A stretch of 64,000 nucleotides of DNA from Microbulbifer agarilyticus (GCF_001999945.1 NZ_CP019650.1:1922001-1986000); one strand, 5' to 3'. Positions 25,834 through 35,015 are shown, numbered from the stretch's first letter. The notes: generated by a model from the sequence alone, not told the origin. Numbers and translations are program-made.

Positions 25834-26700
25834 TCAAAGCGAAGGCGGCTCACCCGCGATAAGTGATTGCAAGAAGGGCGTATATCCCACAACGCCTATG
25901 ATCAGCGCGACCGTTAGTGCGATCAGTACACCACTGGTCACATATTGTATTTGCGGGCCGCCGCGCTCCGCAGCGTAGAAATACAGCTGTAGCGTCAGCA
26001 GCGGAAGCAGATAACAACCGAATGTCCACATTGGGAAGAATGGGTCACCAAATCCAGGCTCAAGGCCCAGCAGCGTGCCGGTAATCAGGTAGCTAAATAC
26101 ACCCACACGCAGAAACCACTGGGCGTTTGAAACTAGGAATAGACGCAGTGCCCATTTCCGATGATTGCCGATATCCCGATTCTTAATGCATCGCAGTGCC
26201 ATATAAGCAAAATACAGGATAAATACCCCATTAATGGAAGTGCCAATGGCTGACAGCATATCCGGGCTGGTGCCTCTTATGAGTACCAGATAAAACCCGG
26301 ATAAGGCGAGGCCCAATACGGTTGTAAGGTAGATATAACCATTAATGCGATGGAAATGCGGAAATCGATTACGCACTTGCGGAATGAGTTGCAGCGCACC
26401 GCCAAATGCGACGATACCCGCGCCTAATGCGTGCGCAGCAAATGCCAGATTGCCACCGAAATCACCGGCAACGTACGGGGTACTGCCAAGGGGCTCAAAT
26501 CGGTTCCAGATTTCCAGGTTCCCTGTTAATACGGAAAACCCGTAAAACGCGATGATGTAATAAAGGAACATCCATTGGCCCACCAATAGTGAGCAAAACC
26601 AGAATATTGATGCGCCTTTAAGCAAGCCGCGTGGCTGAATTGTCATCGGCGCGCCAGTTGCACCGGATAAGGGTAAGCGGTCGAGGTATCTGCCCAACAT
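25834..26700 (-). CDS. DUF2306 family membrane protein
   Basis: 288 residues with about seven TM helices. Family features include HALGAGIVAFGGALQLIPQVR, HRINGYIYL and IGNHRKWALRL; the conserved His residues may bind haem or metal. It lies 110 bases downstream of an AraC-type membrane regulator on the same strand and is probably its target or partner. ATG 26700 has GGAA just upstream. Function unknown. Confidence 0.8.
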   Translation of the reverse strand: MLGRYLDRLPLSGATGAPMTIQPRGLLKGASIFWFCSLLVGQWMFLYYIIAFYGFSVLTGNLEIWNRFEPLGSTPYVAGDFGGNLAFAAHALGAGIVAFGGALQLIPQVRNRFPHFHRINGYIYLTTVLGLALSGFYLVLIRGTSPDMLSAIGTSINGVFILYFAYMALRCIKNRDIGNHRKWALRLFLVSNAQWFLRVGVFSYLITGTLLGLEPGFGDPFFPMWTFGCYLLPLLTLQLYFYAAERGGPQIQYVTSGVLIALTVALIIGVVGYTPFLQSLIAGEPPSL

Positions 26701-26810
26701 AAGATTCCATGCCTGTTGATGAATTTCTAGGCAGAGATTACCTGCGAGAAGGGCGATTTGCGTCCGGACGGGCCCGTTCGGACGTATTAGTACAACCGTT
26801 TGCGGCCAGT

Positions 26811-27956
26811 TTAGTGGGTTTGCTGCCTGCGGTAGGCCGTCGGGGTCTCGCCGACGGACTTCTTGAAGGCCGCATTAAAGGTGGACTTGGAGTTAAAACC
26901 CACCTCGTAAGCGATCGCGGAGACCTGCATATCAGAGTCTTTAACCAATTGCTTGGCCGCGTCGACTCGATATTCATTCACAAACTGAAAGAAGTTGGTA
27001 TCCAGAAATTGCGATAGCGTCTCGGATATATGGTTTTCACTGACGGATATGGTTTCAGAGAGCTTTTTTAACGATAAGTCGGATTCCATATATAACTTAT
27101 CTTTCGCCATTACTTGATTCAGTGTTTGGGCAATTTGCTGCATACGCTCGGCTTTGAGACTCGGTAGTCTGGCCGGTGCGGCGCTCTCTTTATCTGTTTC
27201 TTTACCTTTATCCGAATCGGTCAATACCGGCTGGTTTATCGCCAGATGGGCAAATACCAGCAATATCACCGCTTCAATAGTGGGCAGTACAATACCGGAA
27301 CCAAACCAGCGGTAGCCGAGGAAGCCGACGATGTATTCAATTGCGAAAAGCAACCATGCGGCGCCCCATAACAGTAATACCACCCGGAACCAGTCCATCG
27401 AGCGATCCTCGATAGAGGCAAATCGATCCAACAGCTGGCGTCGATGTCGCGTATGCAGTCTCAAGGTAGCCACCAGATAGGCGCCGGTGAAGAGAATGAA
27501 TGCCAGCATGGACACCACGCAGGTCGTAACGGCAATTTTCCAAAGCGCGGGGTCGCGCGTCGACGGGTCTGCCAATGCCAGCTTTTCTGCGGGGGAGCTG
27601 CCGAAAAGAAACGGCAGCATGATCAATACAATCAGTAGCGGGCCCAGCATCGCCAGAGCATAGGCTTTGCGTGGCAGTGCCTTATCCGGTGACATGGTGG
27701 CAAACGCGTAGAAATAGAGCGCAGGCCCCAACAACATGCGTATAGGAAACTGCAATCCCGCCAGCGAAGGTGCGTATTGGTAAAAGCCGGAATAGATATG
27801 CAGCTCGCCCAGGATATGTACGAGCAATAAAGAGAACAGTGCAATCAAGTAGGTCGTTTGTCGCTGCCTCGGCTTGCTCAGGCACTCTAGCAACGCAAAC
27901 AGAGTCACACCCAGCATGCTTGAGTAGATCACAGTAGGGACGACATTTACGGCCAT
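26811..27956 (-). CDS. AraC-family regulator with N-terminal seven-TM domain
   Basis: About 381 residues from ATG 27956; an upstream TTG (27983) would add nine residues and has no better signal. The first 230 residues contain six to seven TM helices (VIYSSMLGVTLFALLECL to IVLPTIEAVILLVFAHLA). After an acidic linker comes an AraC DNA-binding domain: LSLKKLSETISVSENHISE and IAYEVGFNSKSTFNAAFKKS give the two helix-turn-helix motifs. Such 7TM-AraC proteins sense a membrane or periplasmic signal. The neighbouring DUF2306 gene is the likely target. Confidence 0.85.
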   Translation of the reverse strand: MAVNVVPTVIYSSMLGVTLFALLECLSKPRQRQTTYLIALFSLLLVHILGELHIYSGFYQYAPSLAGLQFPIRMLLGPALYFYAFATMSPDKALPRKAYALAMLGPLLIVLIMLPFLFGSSPAEKLALADPSTRDPALWKIAVTTCVVSMLAFILFTGAYLVATLRLHTRHRRQLLDRFASIEDRSMDWFRVVLLLWGAAWLLFAIEYIVGFLGYRWFGSGIVLPTIEAVILLVFAHLAINQPVLTDSDKGKETDKESAAPARLPSLKAERMQQIAQTLNQVMAKDKLYMESDLSLKKLSETISVSENHISETLSQFLDTNFFQFVNEYRVDAAKQLVKDSDMQVSAIAYEVGFNSKSTFNAAFKKSVGETPTAYRRQQTH

Positions 27957-28087
27957 AGCTCGAACACAGTTGCAGAGATCCAATAAAGGACGATCTTATT
28001 ACCGAATACAGCGCCCATCAATTGTTAAGCCGTCGGTCATACGGCTATTGGGAAAGGTGAGGGCACTCATCGGGTGGTTGCTGATAT

Positions 28088-28103
28088 CTGTGCATACATA
28101 CAG
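28088..28103 (+). promoter_or_regulatory. SOS (LexA) box upstream of DNA polymerase II
   Basis: CTGT-N8-ACAG with flanking A/T, matching the gammaproteobacterial LexA consensus in all eight fixed positions. It lies between TTGCTG (28078-28083) and TAGAAT (28104-28109), so bound LexA would cover the promoter. DNA polymerase II is an SOS gene in E. coli. Confidence 0.8.
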
Positions 28104-28108
28104 TAGAA

Positions 28109-30532
28109 TTGCTTAAACCAATCACCCACGTCTCAACCCAGAACAGTCTCTTGCCCCAAGGTTTTCTCCTCACTCGCCACAGCTTCGATCAGCGCGGCAG
28201 CACCTGTATCCACTACTGGCTGGCTACCCCCGAGGGCCCGGCCAAGCTGGTAATTGAGGGCGAGCGCCCGGTGTTTATGGTGAAGGTGGCGGACCGCGTG
28301 CAGGTACAACAAGTACTGGCCGCCGTGCCCCACGAATGGCAACAGCTGGGCTTCCAGACCTTCGGCCGCGAAGAGGCGGCGATGCTGTATTTTCCTACCA
28401 TCGATGCTCATCGTCGGGCGCAAACTCTGTTGAAAGATCGCGGCATCGAGGTTTTCGAGGCGGATTTTCGTCTGCACGATCGCTACCTGATGGAGCGCTT
28501 TGCCCGCGGTGGCCTCTACTTTGAAGGCGAAGCCCGGGCCAGAGGCGGTTATACCGAATATCGCCAGGTCCGCCTCAAGGGTGCCGAGGTACAGCCGGAT
28601 TTCAAGGTGGTCTCCCTCGACGTGGAGTGTTCCGGCAAGGGCGAGCTGTATTCCATCGGTCTCTATGGTCATGGGGTGGAAGAAGTGCTGATGGTTGGTG
28701 AGCCGGAGGACGCCGACACCAACATGCACTGGGTGGAAAACGAACGAGCGCTGCTGCAGGTGCTGGAGGCCAGGATCTCCGCCCTGGACCCGGACATCAT
28801 CATCGGCTGGGCCGTGGTGGACTTCGACTTTCGGCTGTTGCTGAAAAGAGCTGGGCGCTATGGCCTGCGCCTGAAGCTGGGGCGCGGTGGTACCGAGGCC
28901 CGCTGGCGGGATGGCCGCGAAGGCAATCAGGGCTTTGTGACACTGCCGGGCAGGGTAGTGCTGGATGGCATCGATGGGCTGAAGAGCGCTACCTACAACT
29001 TCGAAAGCTTTAGTCTGGAGTATGTTGCGCAGACGCTACTGGGCCGCGGCAAGGACACCGAAGACGTGGACAACCGCCTGGGCGTGATCGAACACGACTT
29101 CCGCCATAACAAGCCCAAGCTCGCCGCCTACAACCTGGAAGACTGCCGCCTGGTCTGGGACATTTATGAGCACACCCGTCTGCTGGATTACCTGCGCCTG
29201 CGCGCCCAGCTAACAGGCCTCGAGCTCGACCGCAGCGGTGGTTCCGTTGCGGCGTTTACCAACCTTTACCTGCCCAAACTCCACCGCAGCCACTATGTAG
29301 CGCCCAATCTGCCGGCCGATGGTGGTCTGGCGAGTCCGGGCGGTTATGTGATGGATTCCCGGCCCGGCCTCTACGACAACGTGCTGGTGCTGGACTTCAA
29401 GAGCCTGTATCCCAGTATCATCCGTACCTTCAAAATCGATCCTATGGGTTTGGTTGAGGGCTTGGCCGACGGAGAGAAAGGGGAAGTAGAAGAGGGCCAG
29501 GCGGATGAAAACACCATCCCGGGTTTCCGCGGTGCGCGTTTCTCCCGCGACAAACATTTCCTGCCCGACATCATTACCAACCTCTGGGCCCAGCGTGATA
29601 TCGCCAAGCAGGAGAAGGATGCCGCCCGTTCCCAAGCCATCAAGATCATCATGAACTCCTTCTACGGAGTACTAGGAAGCGGTGGCTGCCGTTTTTACGA
29701 CACGCGCCTCGCCAGCTCCATCACCCTGCGCGGTCACGAGATCATGCAGCAGACCGCCAGCTGGATTGAGGAGCTGGGCCACCAGGTTATTTATGGCGAT
29801 ACCGATTCCACGTTTGTTTGGCTGAGCGGCCAACCCAGTCCCAAGGAAGCGGATGCGATCGGTAAGAACCTCGCTGGTGAGATGAACACACGCTGGCGGA
29901 ACAAACTCAAAGAAGAGTTGGCGCTGGAGTGCGAACTGGAACTGGAATTCGAAACCCACTACCAACGCTTCTTGATGCCCACCATTCGCGGCTCTGAGGC
30001 TGGCTCCAAGAAACGCTACGCGGGCCTGGTGATGAACGGCGATAAAGAAACGTTGGTATTCAAGGGGCTGGAAACCGTCCGCAGTGATTGGACCGAACTT
30101 GCCAAGCAATTCCAGACCAAACTCTACGCCATGGTGTTTCACGGCGAAGACCCATCCGCATATATCCGCGAAACCGTAGAGAAAACCCGGGCAAGTGAGA
30201 TGGACGAGCAACTGGTGTACCGCAAGCGCCTAAGACGCAAGCTCGAACAATACGTAAAAAACGTACCACCCCACGTACGCGCCGCCAGACTAGCCGACGA
30301 GCGCCGCCGCCAGCAGGGGCTGTCACCGCAGTACCAAAACAAAGGCTGGATTCGCTACGCAATCACGCTCAGCGGCCCCGAGCCAGTGGACTTCCTCCAG
30401 TCCCCAATCGATTACCAGCACTATGTCGACCGCCAGCTAAAGCCGGTGGCGGATGCAATTTTGCCGTTCATTGATCTGGATTTTGATAGCTTGGTGGATG
30501 GTCAGATGGGGCTGTTTGGTGCGGCCGACTAA
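28109..30532 (+). CDS. polB: DNA polymerase II (family B)
   Basis: Replicative-type family B polymerase used in damage repair and replication restart. Motifs in order: DEDD exonuclease SLDVECSG (Asp171, Glu173), polymerase motif A DFKSLYPSII (Asp429), motif B KIIMNSFYGVLGSGG, motif C YGDTDST (Asp564, Asp566). The 807-residue length is close to the E. coli enzyme. The start is uncertain: TTG 28109 is the most upstream and overlaps the last base of the probable -10 box, which makes it doubtful; TTG 28151 (LPQGFLLTRH) matches the family N-terminus better. Neither has a clear ribosome binding site. A LexA box stands immediately upstream. Confidence 0.93.
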   Translation: MLKPITHVSTQNSLLPQGFLLTRHSFDQRGSTCIHYWLATPEGPAKLVIEGERPVFMVKVADRVQVQQVLAAVPHEWQQLGFQTFGREEAAMLYFPTIDAHRRAQTLLKDRGIEVFEADFRLHDRYLMERFARGGLYFEGEARARGGYTEYRQVRLKGAEVQPDFKVVSLDVECSGKGELYSIGLYGHGVEEVLMVGEPEDADTNMHWVENERALLQVLEARISALDPDIIIGWAVVDFDFRLLLKRAGRYGLRLKLGRGGTEARWRDGREGNQGFVTLPGRVVLDGIDGLKSATYNFESFSLEYVAQTLLGRGKDTEDVDNRLGVIEHDFRHNKPKLAAYNLEDCRLVWDIYEHTRLLDYLRLRAQLTGLELDRSGGSVAAFTNLYLPKLHRSHYVAPNLPADGGLASPGGYVMDSRPGLYDNVLVLDFKSLYPSIIRTFKIDPMGLVEGLADGEKGEVEEGQADENTIPGFRGARFSRDKHFLPDIITNLWAQRDIAKQEKDAARSQAIKIIMNSFYGVLGSGGCRFYDTRLASSITLRGHEIMQQTASWIEELGHQVIYGDTDSTFVWLSGQPSPKEADAIGKNLAGEMNTRWRNKLKEELALECELELEFETHYQRFLMPTIRGSEAGSKKRYAGLVMNGDKETLVFKGLETVRSDWTELAKQFQTKLYAMVFHGEDPSAYIRETVEKTRASEMDEQLVYRKRLRRKLEQYVKNVPPHVRAARLADERRRQQGLSPQYQNKGWIRYAITLSGPEPVDFLQSPIDYQHYVDRQLKPVADAILPFIDLDFDSLVDGQMGLFGAAD

Positions 30533-30573
30533 ACATCGGCATACAATCATGAAAAGACTGGAGAACAAGTGGA

Positions 30574-31497
30574 ATGAACACGAGCCCCGCATTCTATCCA
30601 ATCGGTACTCCCAGTACGCCATGGAGTGATACAGAGCGAGCTGAATGGCTATCGCGCCAAACCCGTCACCGCAGCTACGATTCTGAGGTGTTGAGCAAGG
30701 TTGAACTGCTGCGTTCGCGCTTCGGCATAGAAGAGTATGGTCGCTTGGAATATGGCGATGAAAGCTTTCCGCTGCTGGCAATCCGCAGCCTCGACTGGAA
30801 TGAGGATCTTCCGGTAATCCTTGTGACAGGCGGAGTGCATGGCTATGAAACCAGCGGTGTACACGGTGCGTTGCGGTTCTTGGATCAGCATGCCGAAGAG
30901 TATGCTGGGCGAGCTAATATACTCGTCGTGCCCTGTGTCAGCCCTTGGGCCTATGAGCGCATTCACCGCTGGAACCCAAATGCCATCGATCCAAACCGTT
31001 CTTTCTACGATGATAGCCCTGCGGAGGAGTCGGCCGCATTGATACGTCTGGTCGCCCCCGTCGTCGATCGCGTAGTGATGCATATCGACCTGCATGAAAC
31101 TACTGATACCGATGAAACTGAATTCCGTCCTGCGCTCGCCGCTCGAGATGGCAAGCCATTTACCCCGGGCGGTATTCCTGATGGCTTCTATCTCGTTGAC
31201 GATAGCGAAAGCCCGCAACCAGAATTCCAGCAGGCAGTCATTGCGGGGGTGGAGACGGTAACCCATATTGCGCCGGCGGATGACAATGGTGAGATTATCG
31301 GTTCACCGGTTGTCGCCCGCGGAGTAATTGAGTATCCACTAAAGAAGCTAGGGCTCTGCGCGAGTGTCACCAACGCACGCTACAAGACCACCACCGAGGT
31401 TTATCCCGACAGCCCGCGCGCTACGCCGGAGCAGTGCAATGCAGCACAGGCCGCAGCGGTATGTGCCGCAATTGATTATTCATTGGCGCACCAGTGA
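30574..31497 (+). CDS. M14-family metallocarboxypeptidase-like protein
   Basis: 307-residue cytosolic zinc-dependent hydrolase of the carboxypeptidase/succinylglutamate desuccinylase superfamily. Zinc ligands are visible: His and Glu in GGVHGYETSG, and His in IDLHETTD. NPNAIDPNRSF carries the Asn-Arg substrate carboxylate pair. The Glu in GVIEYPL may be the general base. The substrate could be a peptide or N-acyl amino acid. GGAG lies 13 bases before ATG. Cytochrome b561 follows by 54 bases; the two may be co-transcribed. Confidence 0.8.
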   Translation: MNTSPAFYPIGTPSTPWSDTERAEWLSRQTRHRSYDSEVLSKVELLRSRFGIEEYGRLEYGDESFPLLAIRSLDWNEDLPVILVTGGVHGYETSGVHGALRFLDQHAEEYAGRANILVVPCVSPWAYERIHRWNPNAIDPNRSFYDDSPAEESAALIRLVAPVVDRVVMHIDLHETTDTDETEFRPALAARDGKPFTPGGIPDGFYLVDDSESPQPEFQQAVIAGVETVTHIAPADDNGEIIGSPVVARGVIEYPLKKLGLCASVTNARYKTTTEVYPDSPRATPEQCNAAQAAAVCAAIDYSLAHQ

Positions 31498-31551
31498 TCT
31501 CACTCGGCAAGATCTAGAATTAGGTCAACTCCACCGATATAGCTGAGTTCA

Positions 31552-32106
31552 ATGTTCCGAAATTCGGATTCACGTTATGGCAGCGTCGCCGTCGTCCTGC
31601 ACTGGGTGATGGCGCTGTTATTGATTGGGTTGCTTGGACTGGGCCTGTATATGGCCAGCCTGCCGGATGTCGGGTTCGATAAGCAGAAGATAAGGTTGAT
31701 TCTGCTGCACAAGGAGTACGGCATTCTGGCGCTTGCGCTCACATTAGTGCGGCTGGCTTGGCGTGTCGGAAACGTTTTGCCGGAGCTGGTAGAGAAAATG
31801 CCGGACTGGCAGAAGGTCGCTGCGCGCTTTGTTCATTTGAGCTTTTACGCGCTTATGTTGGCCTTGCCGATTAGTGGCTGGCTAATGTCTTCCGCCATGA
31901 GTGTGCCGGTATACGCTTTTGGGTTCCGCCTTCCGGATCTTATTGCACATAACGAATATCGGTTCGAGCTGCTGGTCGAGCTGCATAAATGGCTGGGCTT
32001 TGTGTTGATCGGCTTTATCGTGCTGCATGTTACCGCTGCCTTGCGGCACTACTTTATTTGCCGGGATGATGCTCTGGAGAAGATCTTGCCCGGTCGGCCT
32101 GGTTAG
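31552..32106 (+). CDS. cytochrome b561
   Basis: 184-residue inner-membrane di-haem b protein of the YceJ/CybB family, predicted to pass electrons between quinone and a periplasmic acceptor. Four TM helices carry the expected haem His residues: His17 (VVLHW), His53 (LLHKEYG), His145 (ELHKWLG) and His159 (VLHVTAALRHY). Its last 53 bases overlap the 3' end of the lipoprotein gene on the other strand. Confidence 0.9.
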   Translation: MFRNSDSRYGSVAVVLHWVMALLLIGLLGLGLYMASLPDVGFDKQKIRLILLHKEYGILALALTLVRLAWRVGNVLPELVEKMPDWQKVAARFVHLSFYALMLALPISGWLMSSAMSVPVYAFGFRLPDLIAHNEYRFELLVELHKWLGFVLIGFIVLHVTAALRHYFICRDDALEKILPGRPG

Positions 32107-32764
32107 GTTCTGATTGAACGATTTGCTCGAAAACAAAATGCGCCGTCTGCGCCAATGCACTGGCCGTGGCCTTGTTCGCCGCGACAACGCCTGCGGTGGG
32201 CGTCTGTTCTACCAATGGTTCCCGTACTGTAAACAACTGGCTGGCGATAATCCGGTTGGACCTTCCATCCACCAGTTGTACCCGCAATGCCAGGTGAAAT
32301 CGTGCCGGGGCGGAAGTGAAGTCCTGTACAAACTCCAAAATCTCTGTGCGTAACCCATAACTGTAGGGGCCGAAGTAGGGCGGTGTGGCCACGGCCCTGA
32401 ACTGCTGAGTGCCCTCAAACGTGTGCGCTAGCAGGGGTTGCAGCATCTGCGCTGGCGTTGCGCCCCATTCGTGTTTGCTGAAGTAGTCGATCTGATGGGA
32501 CTGCGCCTGATAGGCCATGCGTATGGTGTCGTAAACCGGGTTGATGGCAGGCGGTAGCACTAGCAGGGTCGTATCACCTCGGCTTTTTTCTGGTGTTACG
32601 ACTGGGATCTGGTCGATTACCGCCACGCGCATATTGTTTTCAACAGGGGAAAATATCGAGCACCCGGAAAGTAGCGCGACGCCAAACACTGCCATTACGA
32701 TGCGAGCAGCCCAGGTTTGATTCAACCTTGGCGGTGATGTGCGATGGCCGCTGCTTGGTTTCAT
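32054..32764 (-). CDS. ABC-transport auxiliary lipoprotein, PqiC-like
   Basis: 236-residue outer-membrane lipoprotein (lipobox LLSGC). The body (VLVLPPAINPVYDTIRMAY, FRAVATPP, ARFHLALRVQLVDG, IASQLFTVREP) is that of ABC_trans_aux/PqiC-like partners of MCE lipid transporters, which in E. coli form rings at the outer membrane. Its ATG overlaps the MCE gene stop by four bases, so the two are coupled. The C-terminus is coded in 53 bases shared with the convergent cytochrome b561 gene. Confidence 0.75.
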   Translation of the reverse strand: MKPSSGHRTSPPRLNQTWAARIVMAVFGVALLSGCSIFSPVENNMRVAVIDQIPVVTPEKSRGDTTLLVLPPAINPVYDTIRMAYQAQSHQIDYFSKHEWGATPAQMLQPLLAHTFEGTQQFRAVATPPYFGPYSYGLRTEILEFVQDFTSAPARFHLALRVQLVDGRSNRIIASQLFTVREPLVEQTPTAGVVAANKATASALAQTAHFVFEQIVQSEPNQADRARSSPEHHPGK

Positions 32765-33714
32765 TCGGACTCGCCCGGTCCAAGTGGTGGCGCCGCACTG
32801 CCGCGGATCAACACGGATGGGTCGCGATTGATCTTGTCGGTAAGCCGCGTTATCGAATTGCTCAGCTGGTTGAGGGTGGCCATGGTGCGGTAGGCCTGAG
32901 GCAGAACCTGCTGTTGCAACGCATTGATAGAGTTGGTGCTGGAATCCAGCAGTGGGCCTAGCTGGCCGCTCGCCTGCTCGGTGTTGGCGATGATGGTATT
33001 CAGTCGTTGCTGGTTACTGGCCAACATTTGGCTCACCTGCTGCAGGGCGTTTAGGGTATCGCTAGTTGAATCCAGTAGTGGCCCCAGCTTGCGGGTGGCC
33101 TGCTCGCTATTGGTTATGATTGCACTGAGCTGTTCCTGGTTGGTTGCGAGCACGCGGGTAACCTGCTGCAGGTTTTCAGCGGTGTGTTGCAGGGCGGTGA
33201 TAGTGTCTTGATTGAGTAGGGTGCGCACCAGTTCGGTTAACGCCTGTACGTTCTGATTTACCTGGCTGATTGCCGTGTCCAGATTGACCGAGCGCGATGG
33301 GGTACTGGGGATCCGTGCGTATCGGGCGCCGGGCGCGGGAATAAGTGAGCCCTGATCGCTTCCCGAATTGTTCAGCAAAATGTAGACGTAACCGGTAAAA
33401 CCCCGTGTTGCCAGTCCGCGTGCGGTGATGGTGGCGACGGTGGCTTTGGTGATGGGTGTATCATTTTTTACTTCGAGCAGAATGCGTACAGACGTGGGGC
33501 CAGTTAGCTCCACGCTGGTTACGTGCCCGACGTCGACACCATGAAACTCCACTGGCGCGCCGACGATCAGCCCGGAGACGGGGTCTTGGGTGACGATCTC
33601 GTAGGTTGTTTGGCGACCTGATGCGAGCTGGGAATACAGCCATGCGGCCAGCACAACGAGTACCAGGGCCACGGCAAACAGTATTCGCGCCCGGTTCGCA
33701 ATGCTGATAGACAT
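32761..33714 (-). CDS. MCE-domain (MlaD/PqiB-like) lipid transport protein with tandem coiled-coil repeats
   Basis: 317 residues: an N-terminal TM (LFAVALVLVVLAAWLYS), then one MCE domain at about 36-115 (PVSGLIVGAPVEFHGVDVG, ATRGFTGYVYI), then a helical tail. The tail has two near-identical units of about 40 residues, each NQxxLxxIIxNxEQAxxxLGPLLDS. Such helices form the tunnel of MCE hexamers. No ATPase or permease gene lies on either side, although this gene type usually follows both. Confidence 0.82.
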   Translation of the reverse strand: MSISIANRARILFAVALVLVVLAAWLYSQLASGRQTTYEIVTQDPVSGLIVGAPVEFHGVDVGHVTSVELTGPTSVRILLEVKNDTPITKATVATITARGLATRGFTGYVYILLNNSGSDQGSLIPAPGARYARIPSTPSRSVNLDTAISQVNQNVQALTELVRTLLNQDTITALQHTAENLQQVTRVLATNQEQLSAIITNSEQATRKLGPLLDSTSDTLNALQQVSQMLASNQQRLNTIIANTEQASGQLGPLLDSSTNSINALQQQVLPQAYRTMATLNQLSNSITRLTDKINRDPSVLIRGSAAPPLGPGESE

Positions 33715-33805
33715 CGAGCGCTCCTCTGCCAGTGTGATATCTCCATATCAGGGCCAGTCGAAGTCTAGTTCAAATTGCGCCAAGGCGAACGGGGAAGCGG
33801 CAGGG

Positions 33806-34249
33806 CTAGCGCGGTGCTTGATAGCGCATGATCAATATGTCACGCCCTTGTTTCTGGTAGGTATGGAAGCGGTCGACAATGGCGGAAGGCAAGCCACTTT
33901 CAGCGACTTCGGTGTAGCCGAGGGATTCGTAAAAGGGCACCAGATGCCGGTAGGGGAAGGTGAAGGTGCTGTCGTCGTAGGCTTCTGCCATCTGTTGCAA
34001 CAGGAAGCGCGCGACGCCTTTGCCACGGGATTCTTCCGCGACGGCCACGCCGGCGAGCAGCTGGCTGTCGGTGAGTTTGCGCAGGGAGCCACAGGCAATA
34101 ATCTGGTTTTGCGCGTCGCGCACCACCATGCAGGGATCGTGGCGCCGCGCTTTGCCGCGAAATTTATGTGCGCGATAGAACTTGTTGGCTAACGGCATCT
34201 CGGCATCGGTGAGCCAGTGTGCGCTTAATTCATTGCCTGTTGAGTTCAA
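33806..34249 (-). CDS. GNAT family N-acetyltransferase
   Basis: 147 residues with the GNAT acetyl-CoA site VAVAEESRGKGVARFLLQQM and a C-terminal VPFYESLGYTEV. Substrate unknown; small-molecule or protein amine acetylation is usual. The N-terminal KFYRAHKFRGKARRHDP is shared with a decayed copy 600 bases away. It precedes the MCE gene by 91 bases on the same strand. Confidence 0.85.
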   Translation of the reverse strand: MNSTGNELSAHWLTDAEMPLANKFYRAHKFRGKARRHDPCMVVRDAQNQIIACGSLRKLTDSQLLAGVAVAEESRGKGVARFLLQQMAEAYDDSTFTFPYRHLVPFYESLGYTEVAESGLPSAIVDRFHTYQKQGRDILIMRYQAPR

Positions 34250-34304
34250 ATCTAGTTCGCCCTAAATCACGGAAAACGATGGCGCCATTGGTTGTTTGGC
34301 TAAC

Positions 34305-34730
34305 TTAGAAGCGTAAACGCAGCCCCAGTGCGCCATCTACGCCAAAACCTTCCTGGTTTTCATTGTCGCTGAAGGCGAAGTTAGGCACAGCCTGCACATA
34401 GGCTTGCACACTCGGCGCAATTCCAAAGGACAGGCCGATTGGCAGACGCACGCCGGCTTTGTCATTGTAACTGTCACGGCCGCCATCCTCATAGAAGCCG
34501 CCCGCATCGATGTAAACGTAGGCGGTGCCGCGGTCATTGCGGAAGTTCTGCAGGCGCATATCGACGGCGATCGCGTCGCTATTGACGAAGATTGAGGTAC
34601 CACGGAATTGTGCGGTGACGCCGACGCCAAGATCGTACGCGAGACCCAGGCCGACACCATTCTGGTTGGCAAAAGAGGGCATGCTGATGACGGCGGTGAG
34701 CAGTGGAATGGCGAATCTGAGCAGTTTCAT
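34305..34730 (-). CDS. small outer-membrane beta-barrel-like protein
   Basis: 141 residues with signal peptide (MKLLRFAIPLLTAVISMPSFA) and alternating beta strands ending LGLRLRF, with the C-terminal Phe typical of outer-membrane barrels. YfaZ-like short-barrel families look similar. Mature length of about 120 residues would allow an eight-strand barrel at most. Function unknown. Confidence 0.6.
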   Translation of the reverse strand: MKLLRFAIPLLTAVISMPSFANQNGVGLGLAYDLGVGVTAQFRGTSIFVNSDAIAVDMRLQNFRNDRGTAYVYIDAGGFYEDGGRDSYNDKAGVRLPIGLSFGIAPSVQAYVQAVPNFAFSDNENQEGFGVDGALGLRLRF

Positions 34731-34828
34731 AGGTACCTCTGAGGAAAGACAGCTTAGGGGGTAAGGCGCGTAGTATATCTATCGTCAGGATTGTTGATTT
34801 GTTTCATGTCACAGTTTGACTCGGGGTG

Positions 34829-34954
34829 CTACAGGTACCAGTAACCGGGCGATCGAGGGTGCTTGTACTTACGTCGCGGCTGAGATTGGTAATGGAGGCG
34901 CAGTGCTTTGCGGCGGAATTTGTGGGTGCGGTAGAATTTAAGGGCTGGGGACAT
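34829..34954 (-). pseudogene. truncated GNAT remnant
   Basis: Minus-strand ATG 34954 to TAG 34829 encodes 41 residues. The first part, MSPALKFYRTHKFRRKALR, matches MPLANKFYRAHKFRGKARR of the intact GNAT gene 600-800 bases away, and the DNA aligns too. The rest is unrelated and no acetyl-CoA motif remains. It is probably a decayed duplicate. Confidence 0.5.
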
Positions 34955-35015
34955 CCCACGGGATGCAACTAGTCAGTCAATATATGAATTGAATTGTCTG
35001 GGTTTACACCACTCT

